From Candidatus Stahliibacteriota bacterium (GTDB lineage Bacteria; Hydrothermota; UBA3072): a DNA stretch of 48,947 bases. The notes under the pieces are model-generated. The model was given only the letters and a program-made list of their open reading frames with translations. It had not been told where the DNA came from and did no database searches. Each line of letters opens with the position of its first letter. The stretch's first letter is position 1. Location of the stretch: positions 1 to 48,947 of the forward strand of contig SOIB01000127.1 of NCBI GenBank assembly GCA_004377355.1, written 5' to 3'. Positions 21,187 through 30,165 of this stretch are shown piece by piece. Made by a program: the position numbers and the translations under genes.

Positions 21187-21508
21187 AAGTTAATTAGTTG
21201 AATCGTTAATTAGTTGATTAGTACCCCTACTTTCCCTACCTCCCTATTTAACTATTTAAAAATAAACTATTTAACTAACTTAATTTGCGCCTTTGCGTGA
21301 ACTAAAGGGTCGCTGATGGGATGTAATTTCTTAAAAAATATAAAAATCTTTCTCTGTGCTCTCTGTGACAAAAATGACCGATGACGGACGACAGTAGAAA
21401 TGAAGCAAAGTAAATATCTCTGTTATCTCTTTTTAACATTCCTTAATCTCTTTGTGCTCTTTGTGACTTTGTTGTGAATATTTCTTTGCGATCTTTGCGA
21501 GAGAAACA
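21187..21508. repeat. cluster of degenerate word-like intergenic repeats
   Basis: GTTAATTAGTTGAATCGTTAATTAGTTGATTAG; GCGCCTTTGCGTGA; TCTCTGTGCTCTCTGTGAC; CTTTGTGCTCTTTGTGACTTTG; CTTTGCGATCTTTGCGAG. Confidence 0.7.
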
Positions 21509-21550
21509 GGTGACAACTTGCAAAATGTGAGTTTACAAATATATTGGACT

Positions 21551-21943
21551 ATGTCACGTTGGATAGGTCTTGATATAGGAAGTAAATGGACGGGAATTGC
21601 AATGACCGATGAGCTTGATATCGTAGAACCCAGAGAAACTGTTAAAACTAAAGACTTGATTAAGGAGTTAAAGAGATATAAGCAGGAATATGACATCGAA
21701 GGTGTAGTAGTGGGGTTTCCTCTGACAACAAAAGGAAAAGTAGGAGAAAGGGCAAAAATGGTAGCGAAAATAACAAATGAGATAAAGTCTGCATTAAACT
21801 TTACTATCAATCTTCAGGATGAACGATTCACAACCAAAGAAGCTATGGAGATAGCTACGCAAATGGGTAAAGTAAAGGATAAAAGACTGCTTGATAGGAT
21901 AAGTGCAACATTAATCTTAAAGAGTTATCTTGAAGATAATTAA
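21551..21943 (+). CDS. ruvX: RuvX/YqgF-family Holliday junction resolvase-like protein
   Basis: MSRWIGLDIGSKWTGIAMTDE, VVVGFPLTTKGKVGERA, DERFTTKEA. The track ORF starts at 21518; the ATG at 21551 fits family N-termini better. Confidence 0.9.
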   Translation: MSRWIGLDIGSKWTGIAMTDELDIVEPRETVKTKDLIKELKRYKQEYDIEGVVVGFPLTTKGKVGERAKMVAKITNEIKSALNFTINLQDERFTTKEAMEIATQMGKVKDKRLLDRISATLILKSYLEDN

Positions 21944-22901
21944 GATAATCTGTATTTTTTTAATTAGCGCAGTTCTTTTATTCCCAATAGCCCTTTGGCA
22001 AATAAACCTTGGAGAAATTGCTATAAAAATTGAAAAGGGTAAAAATCTAAAAGAGATTGCAGAACTATTAGCGCAAAACAAAATAATAGAGGATAGTTAT
22101 GGCTTCAGGATACTGTGTATTCAGAGCGGGAAAGCCGATAAGCTTTCCTATGGATGGTATAAATTACAATTTTATCAAAACCCACGAAAAGTTTTAAGTA
22201 TTCTATCAAAGGGAGAGCGAATGACAGTATGTATAACCATACCTCCCGGATTAACAGTTGTACAAACGCTTAATCTTTTAGCGAATAAGACCGATATCGA
22301 TATAAAAAGTATGGATTCTCTAATCCATACCGAGGATTTCATACATAGATTAGGAATCAATGTAAATTCCATCGAAGGGTTTCTCTTCCCTGACACCTAT
22401 ATCCTCTATAGAAGCGAAGAGCCTGAAAAGGTTATAAAAAAGATGGTTTTCACCCTATTTTCAATAATAAGACCCGATTCCAGATTAACAATTGATTTAA
22501 AAGAATTTAGTGCTTATGAGATACTAACAATAGCTTCTATGATTGAGAGGGAAGCAATGGTAGACAGAGAAAAACCAATTATAGCTTCAGTAATCTACAA
22601 TAGATTAAAAAAGGGTATGAGGCTTCAGATAGATGCAACAGTGCTTTATGCTTTGGGATACCATAAAGCGCGTATTTTTTACAAAGACCTAAGAGTAGAC
22701 TCACCTTATAATACTTATAAATATAGAGGTATTCCTCCAGGACCAATAGCGAATCCAGGATATCAATCAATATTAGCAGCTATGCATCCTGCAAAAACGG
22801 ATTATCTTTATTATGTGGCAACCGGAAAAGGAGACCACATATTCACAAAAACCCTTAGTGCACACAATAAGGCAAAATTTGAGGTAAAAAGGAATTGGTA
22901 G
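21930..22901 (+). CDS. mltG: endolytic transglycosylase MltG (YceG-like)
   Basis: N-terminal TM; LTIASMIEREAMVDREKPIIASVIYNRLKKGMRLQIDATVLYALG; YNTYKYRGIPPGPIANPG. Confidence 0.95.
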   Translation: MKIIKIICIFLISAVLLFPIALWQINLGEIAIKIEKGKNLKEIAELLAQNKIIEDSYGFRILCIQSGKADKLSYGWYKLQFYQNPRKVLSILSKGERMTVCITIPPGLTVVQTLNLLANKTDIDIKSMDSLIHTEDFIHRLGINVNSIEGFLFPDTYILYRSEEPEKVIKKMVFTLFSIIRPDSRLTIDLKEFSAYEILTIASMIEREAMVDREKPIIASVIYNRLKKGMRLQIDATVLYALGYHKARIFYKDLRVDSPYNTYKYRGIPPGPIANPGYQSILAAMHPAKTDYLYYVATGKGDHIFTKTLSAHNKAKFEVKRNW

Positions 22902-23021
22902 ACGGGTAGATGAGGTGTGTTCATTGTGAACTTTGTGGTGAAATTTCTTTATCTTTGCACTTAATATCTCTTTGAGTGCTTTGCGACTTTGCGAGATATT
23001 TTTTCCAAGAGTTGAAAGCCA

Positions 23022-23798
23022 TTATTTCTTCAGAGCTTGAATCAGTCTCGGAACAGTATATTCAATAGGAACGTTGATACCATTCTCCCTCAGTTTTTTT
23101 GATACTAAAGTAGCATATGGGATATCACAACCAGCGTTAAAAACCACATCCCAATCTACATCCTCTGATGGTTTAGTAAACACAATCTCCCCATCTACAA
23201 TAAGAGTAACTAAGTCTACATATTCAATAATATCATCCATTTGATGAGCTATTAATATTATCCCCATATTATCCTTTAGATTAACAATCGTTTTCACTAT
23301 CTTCTTTCTCGCCTGCCAGTCAAGCCCACTAAAAGGCTCATCAAGTATTAACCAAGATGGCTCCCAAATAATAATTGAAGCAAGGGCTACCAATCTTTTT
23401 TCACCTTCAGAGAGTGTGAAGGGAGGCCTCGATAGAATTTCATCATTCAATCCAACCATTTCTAACACACGTGATACTAGTCCATCGATATGTTTTAGAT
23501 GATGTTTCTTTGCGCCATAAGCAATCTCTTCATAAACAGTATCATTAAAGAAAAGGTCTTCTGGGGTTTGAAATAGAAAACCCATTTCCTTACGTACATC
23601 TTTTATATTGCCTCTTGGTATAATTATCCTCCCGCTACGAGGTTTTAAGAGATTGGCAACTATAAGAGCAAGGGTAGTCTTACCAGCAGCAGTAGGACCA
23701 ATAATAATATGCATTTCATCCATTTCAAATCTAAGAGAACAATTCTTTAATACTAAGGAATCTCTATACCTAAAACTTACTTTCTTTAGAAGTATCAT
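23022..23798 (-). CDS. ECF/CbiO-type ABC transporter ATP-binding protein
   Basis: Walker A GPTAAGKTT, signature LSEGEKRLVALA, Walker B WLILDEPFSGLD; paired with the adjacent ATPase. Confidence 0.9.
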   Translation of the reverse strand: MILLKKVSFRYRDSLVLKNCSLRFEMDEMHIIIGPTAAGKTTLALIVANLLKPRSGRIIIPRGNIKDVRKEMGFLFQTPEDLFFNDTVYEEIAYGAKKHHLKHIDGLVSRVLEMVGLNDEILSRPPFTLSEGEKRLVALASIIIWEPSWLILDEPFSGLDWQARKKIVKTIVNLKDNMGIILIAHQMDDIIEYVDLVTLIVDGEIVFTKPSEDVDWDVVFNAGCDIPYATLVSKKLRENGINVPIEYTVPRLIQALKK

Positions 23799-24553
23799 CA
23801 GATTATTTCCATAATCCGTTCAAAATTGTAAATATCATCTTTATTTTCCTTCAAGAGTTTTTCAAAAAGAGTTTTCTGGGTTGGAATAATATCCTTCTCC
23901 ATTAGCTCCTGAATTTCGGATTCAAAACTAATCTCTCCATTCTCAAGTAAAATTACTCTATCCCCCCACTTTATCTCTTCAAAATTTTGCGTTATTATAA
24001 GTAAAGATGAGGAGCAATTATCCCACAATCTATAAATCCTCTCTCGAGACTTCCTATCAAGAAATGATGTAACCTCATCAAAAATGATATAATCTGGAGA
24101 CATCGCATAGATACTTGCTATAGCGACAAGTTGTTTCTCTCCCCCTGAAAGTTCAGATGGATCTCTATTAATCATTTCCTTTAAATCTAATTTATCAATG
24201 ATGGAATCTACAGTATTATGGATTTTTTCCCTGTCCTGTTTAATATTACTCAAACCAAAGGCAATCTCTCGCTTTACATCAGTTGTTACAAATTGAGTCT
24301 CAGGATCCTGGAACACAATACCTATTTTCTGTCGTAAAGAAGTGAGGTCATAATCAGATACAGATTTTGAATCAATAATTATATGTCCAGAATCTTGTTC
24401 AATCATACCTGCAAGTGATAACGCTAAGGTAGTTTTTCCAGCACCGTTGGGACCTAAAATAACCAAATTTTCCCCTTTATGCCAAGATAAAGAGACGTCA
24501 TGGATGACAATTTTCTTGCCTCTTTTAATTGTTATGGAATTGATTTTTATCAC
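23798..24553 (-). CDS. ECF/CbiO-type ABC transporter ATP-binding protein
   Basis: Walker A GPNGAGKTT, signature LSGGEKQLVAIA, Walker B YIIFDEVTSFLD. Confidence 0.9.
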   Translation of the reverse strand: MIKINSITIKRGKKIVIHDVSLSWHKGENLVILGPNGAGKTTLALSLAGMIEQDSGHIIIDSKSVSDYDLTSLRQKIGIVFQDPETQFVTTDVKREIAFGLSNIKQDREKIHNTVDSIIDKLDLKEMINRDPSELSGGEKQLVAIASIYAMSPDYIIFDEVTSFLDRKSRERIYRLWDNCSSSLLIITQNFEEIKWGDRVILLENGEISFESEIQELMEKDIIPTQKTLFEKLLKENKDDIYNFERIMEII

Positions 24554-24562
24554 AAGAAGAAA

Positions 24563-25468
24563 TTAATAAGTATTCTTATATATATCTAAATAGTCATATG
24601 GATCAACAGGCTGGCCAATCACCCTGACCTCATAATGTAAATGGGGTCCTGTAACCCTACCTGTGGAACCCATACAACCAATCCTTTTACCTCTCTTTAC
24701 CTCCTGACCTACTCTCACATAGATATTTTTCAGATGAGCATATCTTGTCTCTAAACCATATCCATGATCTATCTTTATAGTTTTACCATACCCGGGTCTC
24801 CATTTGGTTGATATTACAATACCATCAGCACCCGCCACTACAGGAGTCCCAGAATAATTCGCTATGTCAAAACCCTCATGCCACTGACGCTTACGGGTTA
24901 TAGGATGTTTTCTCCATCCAAAGCCATCGGTAACCCATCCATATGTGGGCCAAATGGAGGGTGTATGTGAGAGGCGTCTTTTTAGTTTAGAAAGTCTTTC
25001 TTCTGAACTTTTTAGAGAACTTTTTTCAAGTTCAACTAATTTTTCAATTCTATTAATATTAAATTCCACATGCTTTACACTTGCATCAATCTCAGTAGAA
25101 TAGAATTCTTTTCTCTCAGGAAATCCACCGATACCCATTTGTTTCACAGATTTACTTATTGGATTCAACTCGCTGGCAAGCAGGAGTAAAGTATTATTAT
25201 AACCAACTTTTTCCAGATTTCTATCAATAATAGAAACCTCATTTCTTATTTTCCCAAGATCTATGAGATATTTTTCATTTTCCTTTTTAAGCTCTATATA
25301 TTCTTTACATAGTACTTTTTTCCTGTTATCTTCCAATATTATATAACTTAATGCTCCACCTAATATACCAATTAATATAATAAGTAAAAAAATTATCCTC
25401 TCGGAAACACAAATTCCCCATACTTTGTCACCTGTATTAAATATTATACTCCATTTATGCAAACGCAT
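24563..25468 (-). CDS. M23-family (LytM) murein endopeptidase-like protein, membrane anchored
   Basis: TM segment, coiled coil, then HEGFDIANYSGTPVVAGADGIVIS ... GRVTGPHLHYEVRVIGQPVDPYDYL. Confidence 0.93.
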   Translation of the reverse strand: MRLHKWSIIFNTGDKVWGICVSERIIFLLIILIGILGGALSYIILEDNRKKVLCKEYIELKKENEKYLIDLGKIRNEVSIIDRNLEKVGYNNTLLLLASELNPISKSVKQMGIGGFPERKEFYSTEIDASVKHVEFNINRIEKLVELEKSSLKSSEERLSKLKRRLSHTPSIWPTYGWVTDGFGWRKHPITRKRQWHEGFDIANYSGTPVVAGADGIVISTKWRPGYGKTIKIDHGYGLETRYAHLKNIYVRVGQEVKRGKRIGCMGSTGRVTGPHLHYEVRVIGQPVDPYDYLDIYKNTY

Positions 25469-25476
25469 AATATTTA

Positions 25477-25504
25477 CTTATAATGATTTACAATCAAATG
25501 TCAA
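25477..25504 (-). promoter_or_regulatory. promoter of the M23 peptidase gene (TTGACA-16-TATAAG)
   Basis: Minus strand: TTGACA (25504..25499), 16-nt spacer, TATAAG (25482..25477). Confidence 0.6.
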
Positions 25505-25674
25505 GTGTTTTTTATAAAAAAATTAGAATTTATTTACAATAAAAATTTAAAAATTATCCGAAAATTTTGATAATTTTCCTGAAGATATATAAAGTTCAAA
25601 GACTATATACAAAATATTTCATATAAATGAAGATTTAAAATTCAACATAAGAAACAGCCACTTCTATTACTAAT

Positions 25675-25752
25675 TGTGGATAAATATAGATATACACCAG
25701 TTTTCAGTCAATTATATAACATTTGAATCGGGATGTGGACAATTGTGGATGA
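25675..25752. promoter_or_regulatory. cluster of DnaA-box-like 9-mers (one perfect, two with single mismatches)
   Basis: TGTGGATAA at 25675-25683 (reverse complement of TTATCCACA), TGTGGACAA at 25734-25742, TGTGGATGA at 25744-25752. Confidence 0.5.
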
Positions 25753-25792
25753 ACAACTTAAATAATCAGCTAATTAACCAATAACTGATCAA

Positions 25793-26350
25793 CTACTCTT
25801 TATAAAGACCATTTTTATTAATATAATCAAATACCTTATCTGGTAAATAGTAATCTACAGGTTCGTTGTTATTTAAAGCTTTTCTTATTTCAGTAGATGA
25901 GATTTCAATAATTTTTGACGGTAATAAATTTAAATAGACAGGGAATTTTTGGGGGGATTCACTCCTTCTAAAGACATATACTTTAACCATTTTAATAATA
26001 TCTTCCCATCTATGCCAGGAAGTAAATTCTTCTGCCTGGTCTTCCCCTATAAGAAGACAAATATCAGCCTCATTCTCCATAACTTCCTTCAGGGTATCAT
26101 AGGTATAAGAAACACCTTTTCTTCTGCCCTCTAACTCAAGTACTTTAAAGAAAGGTTTATTCTCTGTGGCAAGTTTTAACATCTCTAAACGATGTTTGAA
26201 AGGTGTGGATTTATCTCCTTTTTTAAAAGGTGAAATCCAAGCGGGAACAAAAATAATTTTTTTAAGCTTTAAAATTCGAATAGCATCGATAGCTACAATT
26301 AGATGACCGATATGAACAGGATTAAAATTACCTCCAAAAACTCCCTTCAC
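25793..26350 (-). CDS. nadD: nicotinate-nucleotide adenylyltransferase NadD
   Basis: GVFGGNFNPVHIGHLIVA; LLIGEDQAEEFTSWHRWEDII; ISSTEIRKAL. Confidence 0.95.
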   Translation of the reverse strand: MKGVFGGNFNPVHIGHLIVAIDAIRILKLKKIIFVPAWISPFKKGDKSTPFKHRLEMLKLATENKPFFKVLELEGRRKGVSYTYDTLKEVMENEADICLLIGEDQAEEFTSWHRWEDIIKMVKVYVFRRSESPQKFPVYLNLLPSKIIEISSTEIRKALNNNEPVDYYLPDKVFDYINKNGLYKE

Positions 26351-27060
26351 TGAATCTCTTCTAACCTTTCTTTTGCTTCATCTTCATACTCCCCACCCAC
26401 TTTACTATAGTAAAAGTATGCAAGAGAATCATTACCTTCTCTTCGAAAAATGTCTCCAAGTAGTAGATATGCCTTATCTGCCCACTTATCACTTTTATAA
26501 ATAACTCCGTTGAGATATATCTTTGCTGATTCTTCTTTCCCCATTTTTATATAGATTTTCGCCGTCTCAAGTAGTTTTTGATTTAGCTTCTCATACATTC
26601 TATTTCTTCCCTCTATTGCTTCTTCTAGATATATTGAGTAGGGATACCTGACAATAAACTCTTCATATATTTCGAGAGCCTCTTTTGTCATTGTCTGGTC
26701 ACGCTGTGCTATAGGAGATAAATTCCCAAGGCACTGTGCCTTTCGTAGATATGCCATCTCGGTATATTCAGAATTTGGAAAATTTACTATCAAAAATTGA
26801 AATTCCGGAAGGGCTTCTTCATACACTTTCATCATATAGAAAGACTCTGCATAGTAAAATTGTGCATCATCCACCCATTCACTACCTGGATGTCTATTGA
26901 AGAAATATTTAAAAAGTTCTATACTTCTGTTATAATCTTTCTTCTCGAAATATCCATATGCCCTCTGATATTCCTCATCAGCTGATAAAATAGTTGGAAT
27001 TATATCACGGGTGCATAATATAAAAGCAAAACATATGATTAATGGAATTAGTTTTTTCAA
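26347..27060 (-). CDS. bamD: BamD/YfiO-like outer membrane assembly lipoprotein
   Basis: Lipobox FAFILC; TPR pattern with YQRAYGYFEKKDYNRSIELFKYFFNRHPGSEWVDDAQFYYAESFY and YEEFIVRYPYSIYLEEA. Confidence 0.8.
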   Translation of the reverse strand: MKKLIPLIICFAFILCTRDIIPTILSADEEYQRAYGYFEKKDYNRSIELFKYFFNRHPGSEWVDDAQFYYAESFYMMKVYEEALPEFQFLIVNFPNSEYTEMAYLRKAQCLGNLSPIAQRDQTMTKEALEIYEEFIVRYPYSIYLEEAIEGRNRMYEKLNQKLLETAKIYIKMGKEESAKIYLNGVIYKSDKWADKAYLLLGDIFRREGNDSLAYFYYSKVGGEYEDEAKERLEEIQ

Positions 27061-27932
27061 GAGCTCTCCTCCATACTTTTTACAATTTTAAGTCTCTCTT
27101 CAGCATCCCTTACAATCTTAGGCTTCGCAAATTGGTTTATTAGTAGGACCTTTTCATAACAGGACTCTGCTTCCTTATATTTCTCCTGACCAAGTCTGAT
27201 ATCACCTAAAAGAAAATAAGCATCGTCTAAAAGCACTTTTGGAATACCAAGTGATATAATTTGAGCCAGATACAATTCGGCAGAAGAATAATTGCCCTCA
27301 TCAAACCTCTTCTTTGCAAGAGTGTAAGACACCTTACCTAACCAGTATTTAAATTTCCAGTGTTTATGTGTCTCTACTCCCTTTTTCAGGTTTTGATACG
27401 CAGACAATAATTCATCCTCATAGAGATAACATTGTGCCATTCTGAATCTTGCATTTAAATTTAAACTGTCGTACTCAATTCCAGACTCATAAAAATCGAT
27501 TGCCCTGTCATACTCTCTTGAATCAAAGTACCAATCTCCTAAAAAGAAATTTCTTATTCCCAGTTCAAATTCAGGATCGTATTCGAGTATCTTTTCAAGC
27601 ATCAACTTTGCAGTAAAACCCATGTCTCTTGCTATTGCTTTATCAACTGCTTCCTCTAACACTGAAATGACCTTCGGTGACCACCCTGGATCAATCTCGA
27701 TAAGTCTATCAAAAGCTTTTACTGCACTTCGAGGGTCATTTAAACGTAAATAAATATCTCCCTCCAAATATATTTCCCTTGGGACATTTGAATTTTTTAG
27801 TAAAAGTAATGCTTGAGTAGTTTTCATTGAAGTGTAATACTCCATTGCTTTCTCAAAATTGCTTTTCCTGCTGCAATCGAGAGAAAACAGAAGGAGTATT
27901 ATAAAGATTATTGACTTATAAACGTTCAACAA
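27057..27932 (-). CDS. TPR-repeat lipoprotein
   Basis: Lipobox LLFSLDCSRK; multiple TPR-like repeats. Confidence 0.8.
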   Translation of the reverse strand: MLNVYKSIIFIILLLFSLDCSRKSNFEKAMEYYTSMKTTQALLLLKNSNVPREIYLEGDIYLRLNDPRSAVKAFDRLIEIDPGWSPKVISVLEEAVDKAIARDMGFTAKLMLEKILEYDPEFELGIRNFFLGDWYFDSREYDRAIDFYESGIEYDSLNLNARFRMAQCYLYEDELLSAYQNLKKGVETHKHWKFKYWLGKVSYTLAKKRFDEGNYSSAELYLAQIISLGIPKVLLDDAYFLLGDIRLGQEKYKEAESCYEKVLLINQFAKPKIVRDAEERLKIVKSMEESS

Positions 27933-28755
27933 TGTTAATGACTAATTCTGATAGTTTTGGTTCAGCTTCTATTGAAGCTTTTAAAACCATTTCATGATTT
28001 ATTGGTTCAAGTGCATCAGGAAGACCCATATCACTTATAATTGAAAGACCTAAAACCTTAGAACCCATCCATCTTGCTACAATTACCTCGGGTACAGTTG
28101 ACATCCCTACTGCATCAGCACCAATTGTTCTTATCATCCTGTATTCAGCTGCAGTTTCAAAAGTTGGACCCTGAAGACCCAGATAAATCCCTTTTCTAAC
28201 CTTAATACCTGTATCCAGAGCTGTAACTTCGGCAAGTTTTATCAAATCCTTATCGTACGTATTGTACATATCAGTAAATCTCGGACCTAATCTTTCATCA
28301 CTTGAACCTCTCAAGGGATGTTCTGGAAACAAGTTTATGTGATCGGTTATTATCATTATATCACCCCTCGAAAATTGAGGATTCAATCCACCAGCAGCAT
28401 TTGAAACTATGAGAGTATCAATCCCCAAGAAGCACAATAACTTTGCTCCATACGTAACTTTGCCCATGTCATACCCTTCATAATAATGAAATCTACCCTT
28501 CATTGCACATACCTTCTTCCCTGAAAGTTTTCCCCCGATCAACATGCCTTCATGTCCTTTTACTGTAGAAATAGGGAAATTTAGTATTTTCTGATATGGA
28601 ATTTCTACCTGGTCCTCTATTCTGTCTGCAACTCCTCCAAGACCTGTACCAAGAATAATTCCAACATCAGGTTTATCAAAGTTTAAATTTTCAAGGATAA
28701 ATTTCTTACTCTCGGAGAGTTTTTCGAACTCTAAATTCTTCTCTTCTATTCCCAT
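27916..28755 (-). CDS. punA: purine nucleoside phosphorylase (PNP, trimeric type)
   Basis: GIILGTGLGGVADRI, GHEGMLIGGKLSGKKVCAMKGRFHYYEGYDM, SNAAGGLN, GADAVGMSTVPEVIVARWMG. Confidence 0.95.
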   Translation of the reverse strand: MGIEEKNLEFEKLSESKKFILENLNFDKPDVGIILGTGLGGVADRIEDQVEIPYQKILNFPISTVKGHEGMLIGGKLSGKKVCAMKGRFHYYEGYDMGKVTYGAKLLCFLGIDTLIVSNAAGGLNPQFSRGDIMIITDHINLFPEHPLRGSSDERLGPRFTDMYNTYDKDLIKLAEVTALDTGIKVRKGIYLGLQGPTFETAAEYRMIRTIGADAVGMSTVPEVIVARWMGSKVLGLSIISDMGLPDALEPINHEMVLKASIEAEPKLSELVINIVERL

Positions 28756-28763
28756 TCTATTAA

Positions 28764-29300
28764 TTATTCTTTGAACAGTTCGCCTACTTTCTTACCAGAT
28801 TTTGAGTTCTCTTGCTCCTCCCTTGCTTTCTTCTCTTTCATTTCATATGCCTTTATTCTCTCCATCTCATCCAACATTTTTAATTGCGAAGAGAGAAAGC
28901 CTCTAAGTTGAGCTATAAAGCCATCTCTTTGACTCTTTAAAGCACTTATCTGATTTCTTAGTTCTCGGAGCTGGGCTTGAACATCTTCCAAAATCTCGCT
29001 TGCTTCAATTTTAGCCTTTTTTACTATCATTTCTGCTTCTTTACGTGCATTCCTTCTTATTTCATCTGTAGTTTTTTGTGCAGATGTTAGTGTGTCCTGA
29101 AGGGTTTTCTCCATTCTCTTATAATCTTCAATCTTCAGGTCTAATTCCCGAAGTTGCTCCTGCATACTTTTGTTCTCTCGAACTAGATTTTCCATCTCCT
29201 TTGCTGTTATCTCAAGAAAAATATCTACTTCATTCTTATCATAACCTTTAAATGATTTCTTAAATTCTTGCTTCCTTATATCTAATGGTGTAATTTTCAT
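28764..29300 (-). CDS. divIVA: DivIVA-domain protein
   Basis: MKITPLDIRKQEFKKSFKGYDKNEVDIFLE plus coiled coil. Start at 29300 chosen for GGAGGTAATTATG; the ORF track extends to 29333. Confidence 0.88.
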   Translation of the reverse strand: MKITPLDIRKQEFKKSFKGYDKNEVDIFLEITAKEMENLVRENKSMQEQLRELDLKIEDYKRMEKTLQDTLTSAQKTTDEIRRNARKEAEMIVKKAKIEASEILEDVQAQLRELRNQISALKSQRDGFIAQLRGFLSSQLKMLDEMERIKAYEMKEKKAREEQENSKSGKKVGELFKE

Positions 29301-29332
29301 AATTACCTCCAGGGCTTTGGAAATTTTATTCA

Positions 29333-29682
29333 TGGTGGAGGCGGCGGGAATCGAACCCGCGTCCGAAATGGTAGTTTAGAAGCGTCTACATGCTTAGTGG
29401 CTGTTTTTTTATCGCCTTTCCCACACCCAACCACAGGATTAGGTAAGGCTATGCCAGTTATTTTTCATCCACAATCCCCTGGCAATGATTGTAGCTTATT
29501 CTCCTTCTATGACACCCTTCGAGAAAGTAGGAGAAGAACTTTCTCGAGAGCGAGCAGCTAAGTTAAGCTGCCAGGGCGTAATTAACGTTGCCATTTATGT
29601 TTATTACCACAGTTTTCCGAGTTATGGTGGCTCGGCATGCAACTTCCAATCAATTCCATCTCGTCGAAACCTTTTCGCCCCC
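29333..29682 (-). ncRNA. ssrA: transfer-messenger RNA (tmRNA)
   Basis: 5' GGGGGCGAAAAGGTTTCGACGAGAT and 3' GGTTCGATTCCCGCCGCCTCCACCA; 7-bp acceptor stem GGGGGCG/CGCCTCC (one G-U). Tag reading frame 29592..29563: GGC AAC GTT AAT TAC GCC CTG GCA GCT TAA = GNVNYALAA*, preceded by UA at -5/-4. Confidence 0.97.
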
Positions 29683-29694
29683 GTTCTTTCTAAT

Positions 29695-29722
29695 ATTTTA
29701 ATTCTTTATATATAATAGTCAA
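29695..29722 (-). promoter_or_regulatory. tmRNA promoter (TTGACT-16-TAAAAT)
   Basis: Minus strand: TTGACT 29722..29717, 16-nt spacer, TAAAAT 29700..29695, then 12 nt to the mature GGGGGC 5' end. Confidence 0.7.
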
Positions 29723-29734
29723 GGGGGGCTAACA

Positions 29735-29930
29735 TAGTCATTAGTCTTCAGTCTTTAGTCATTAGTCTTAATTCATTTTTAGTAAATAACTTATAAAAAA
29801 ATTTATTACGTCTTACAATTAGTAACAATACTCATGACTATAATAAATATTAAAATTCAAAAGAAAATATATCCCAAAACCTAATATTTAGATTTGACTA
29901 CAGACTATCGACTATAGACTAACGACTATA
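29735..29930. repeat. inverted pair of AGTC-word arrays
   Basis: Left TAGTCATTAGTCTTCAGTCTTTAGTCATTAGTC (29735-29770); right GACTACAGACTATCGACTATAGACTAACGACTAT (29895-29930), the same words on the opposite strand. Confidence 0.6.
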
Positions 29931-29957
29931 TCCTCCATCTTGCAGGAGATTAAGGGG

Positions 29958-29987
29958 TTGACAAATTGCACTCAGATATATTAGATA
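29958..29987 (+). promoter_or_regulatory. candidate promoter of the P5CDH-citrate lyase operon (TTGACA-18-TAGATA)
   Basis: TTGACA at 29958-29963, TAGATA at 29982-29987; about 180 nt upstream of the ATG. Confidence 0.4.
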
Positions 29988-30165
29988 TAGATAGGATAGA
30001 TCTACGGTTTCGGGGCTAATTGTAATTAAAAATGAAGTATAGATACCAAATTGTTAAGGAAATAAAAAAAGTGGAACTTTACCACAGAAGCACACAAAGT
30101 AAATGAAGAAGAGAAACAGAAAGTGTGGACTCTGTGTCTCTATGACAAATTAAAATGGAGGTAAC

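Noticed and set aside
21187-21508. CRISPR array
   Set aside because: Repeats are imperfect, short and lack regular spacer lengths; no cas genes nearby.
21433-21810. 125-aa minus-strand ORF
   Set aside because: Antisense to ruvX and runs into word-like repeats; no homology recognisable.
29485-29715. 76-aa plus-strand ORF
   Set aside because: Lies antisense across the tmRNA gene; no protein-family features.
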